Shown in pieces: positions 6,201 to 6,664 of a stretch of DNA of 6,664 bases. Under the pieces are notes generated by a model. It was not told where the DNA came from, did no database searches, and saw nothing but the letters and a program-made list of their open reading frames with translations. Numbering within the stretch: position 1 is the stretch's first letter; each line of letters begins with the position of its first letter. Source of the DNA: an uncultured Ruminococcus sp. (GTDB lineage Bacteria > Bacillota > Clostridia > Oscillospirales > CAG-272). The position numbers and the translations under genes are program-made. The stretch is from NCBI GenBank assembly GCA_902765885.1, contig CACXBN010000226.1, positions 1 to 6,664 on the forward strand. The letters are read 5' to 3'.

Positions 6201-6587
6201 ATGGCTGAGACGAAAAACAATACCTTTGAAGGAAATGTTTCCCCGGTGCGTCTGATGCTTCTCATTACGATAGTGGATCACGGAAAAGCCTCGTCATATG
6301 TTGATCTGATCCAGTCATTTGACTGCAATATCCAGATAACGATGGCGGCGCAAGGCACGGCAGACCGCGAAATACTTGAATATGTTGGCCTTGAGGGAAG
6401 CGACAAAGCCGTTATATTCAGCGTTGTAAGAGATGATAAGCTTGATGCTCTTACGGAAAGCATAGAAAGCAGATTCAAAACCGTCAAGAACGGAAAGGGA
6501 GTTTGTGCTGTCATACCTTTTTCCAGTGTAATAGGAACACTTGTGTTCGGTTTTTTAAGCAATGACAGGCGAATCGGAAAAGTCTAA
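6201..6587 (+). CDS. P-II-like signalling protein, partner of the DUF1538 transporter
   Basis: A 128-residue soluble protein that fits the P-II beta-alpha-beta-beta-alpha-beta layout: strand 1 at about 16-25 (VRLMLLITIV), helix 1 at 27-40, strand 2 at 42-49, strand 3 at 69-76 (KAVIFSVV), helix 2 at 78-93, a B-loop-like turn T-V-K-N-G-K-G at 94-100 and strand 4 at 101-107 followed by SSVIG. P-II proteins are trimers that bind nucleotides between subunits and often dock on a membrane transporter. The stretch replacing the T-loop (about 50-68, QGTADREILEYVGLEG) lacks the R-Q-K-G-H and Y-R-G-A-E-Y signature of GlnB/GlnK, so uridylylation at the classical Tyr is not expected. An N-terminal extension of about 15 residues is unusual for GlnB-type proteins. 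AAGGAG (6187-6192), inside the end of the upstream gene, is 8 nt before the ATG. The ligand is unknown. Confidence 0.75.
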   Translation: MAETKNNTFEGNVSPVRLMLLITIVDHGKASSYVDLIQSFDCNIQITMAAQGTADREILEYVGLEGSDKAVIFSVVRDDKLDALTESIESRFKTVKNGKGVCAVIPFSSVIGTLVFGFLSNDRRIGKV

Positions 6588-6664
6588 TGGTGTGATGTCA
6601 AGGCCTTCGACAAAAAAAGAAAGATAGAAAAACCTTGAAATTAGGTATTTCGTGCTACTAAGAA
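6588..6664. other. Non-coding tail at window end
   Basis: No convincing gene start, promoter or intrinsic terminator is visible. TCAAGG (6598-6603) and CCTTGA (6633-6638) can pair over 6 bp but enclose a 29-nt A-rich loop and are not followed by a T-run. The only short frame (ATG at 6595) ends after 10 codons. Whether the operon continues beyond the window cannot be decided. Confidence 0.5.

Noticed and set aside
6635..6661. Possible promoter TTGAAA ... TACTAA at the window end.
   Set aside because: The spacer is 15 bp and the -10 matches only 3 of 6 bases.

Overview
The window looks like ordinary chromosomal DNA from a Gram-positive anaerobe-type bacterium, most likely Bacillota, class Clostridia. 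The reasons are strong GGAGG-type ribosome binding sites, tight gene packing, frequent ATA and AGA codons, a DegV-family gene, and a DUF1538/P-II-like gene pair. I cannot name a genus. There are six genes with one end cut off by the window, and no RNA genes, CRISPR array or mobile element.

Left block (2-3390, + strand): the end of a DegV/FakB-type fatty-acid-binding protein, a YghO-like GNAT-fold acyltransferase (2-nt gap), a small stand-alone acyl carrier protein (14-nt gap), and a major-facilitator transporter of the organophosphate:phosphate antiporter type that starts with TTG (40-nt gap). No promoter or terminator is visible between them, so they are probably one operon. Taken together they suggest acyl-chain handling: bind a fatty acid, hold an acyl chain on a dedicated carrier, transfer it to an amine, and move a phosphorylated or anionic compound. 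The pathway is an inference; only the family assignments are well supported.

Middle (3391-4501): a strong hairpin with T-runs on both sides, probably a bidirectional terminator, separates the left operon from a convergent cysK (cysteine synthase) on the - strand.

The 161-bp region 4502-4662 is a divergent promoter. Towards cysK there is a textbook promoter (TTGACA, 17-bp spacer, TAAAAT with extended TG), overlapped by a 26-bp imperfect inverted repeat whose GGAATTA half resembles CymR/Rrf2-type sulfur-control sites. Towards the right there is an extended -10 promoter with no good -35, preceded by a perfect 19-bp AT-rich palindrome.

Right block (4663-6587, + strand): a 511-residue DUF1538 membrane protein made of two homologous halves, and 2 nt later a 128-residue P-II-like protein without the classical T-loop signature. 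A membrane transporter paired with its own P-II-like partner is the most interesting system here. Its substrate and effector are unknown.
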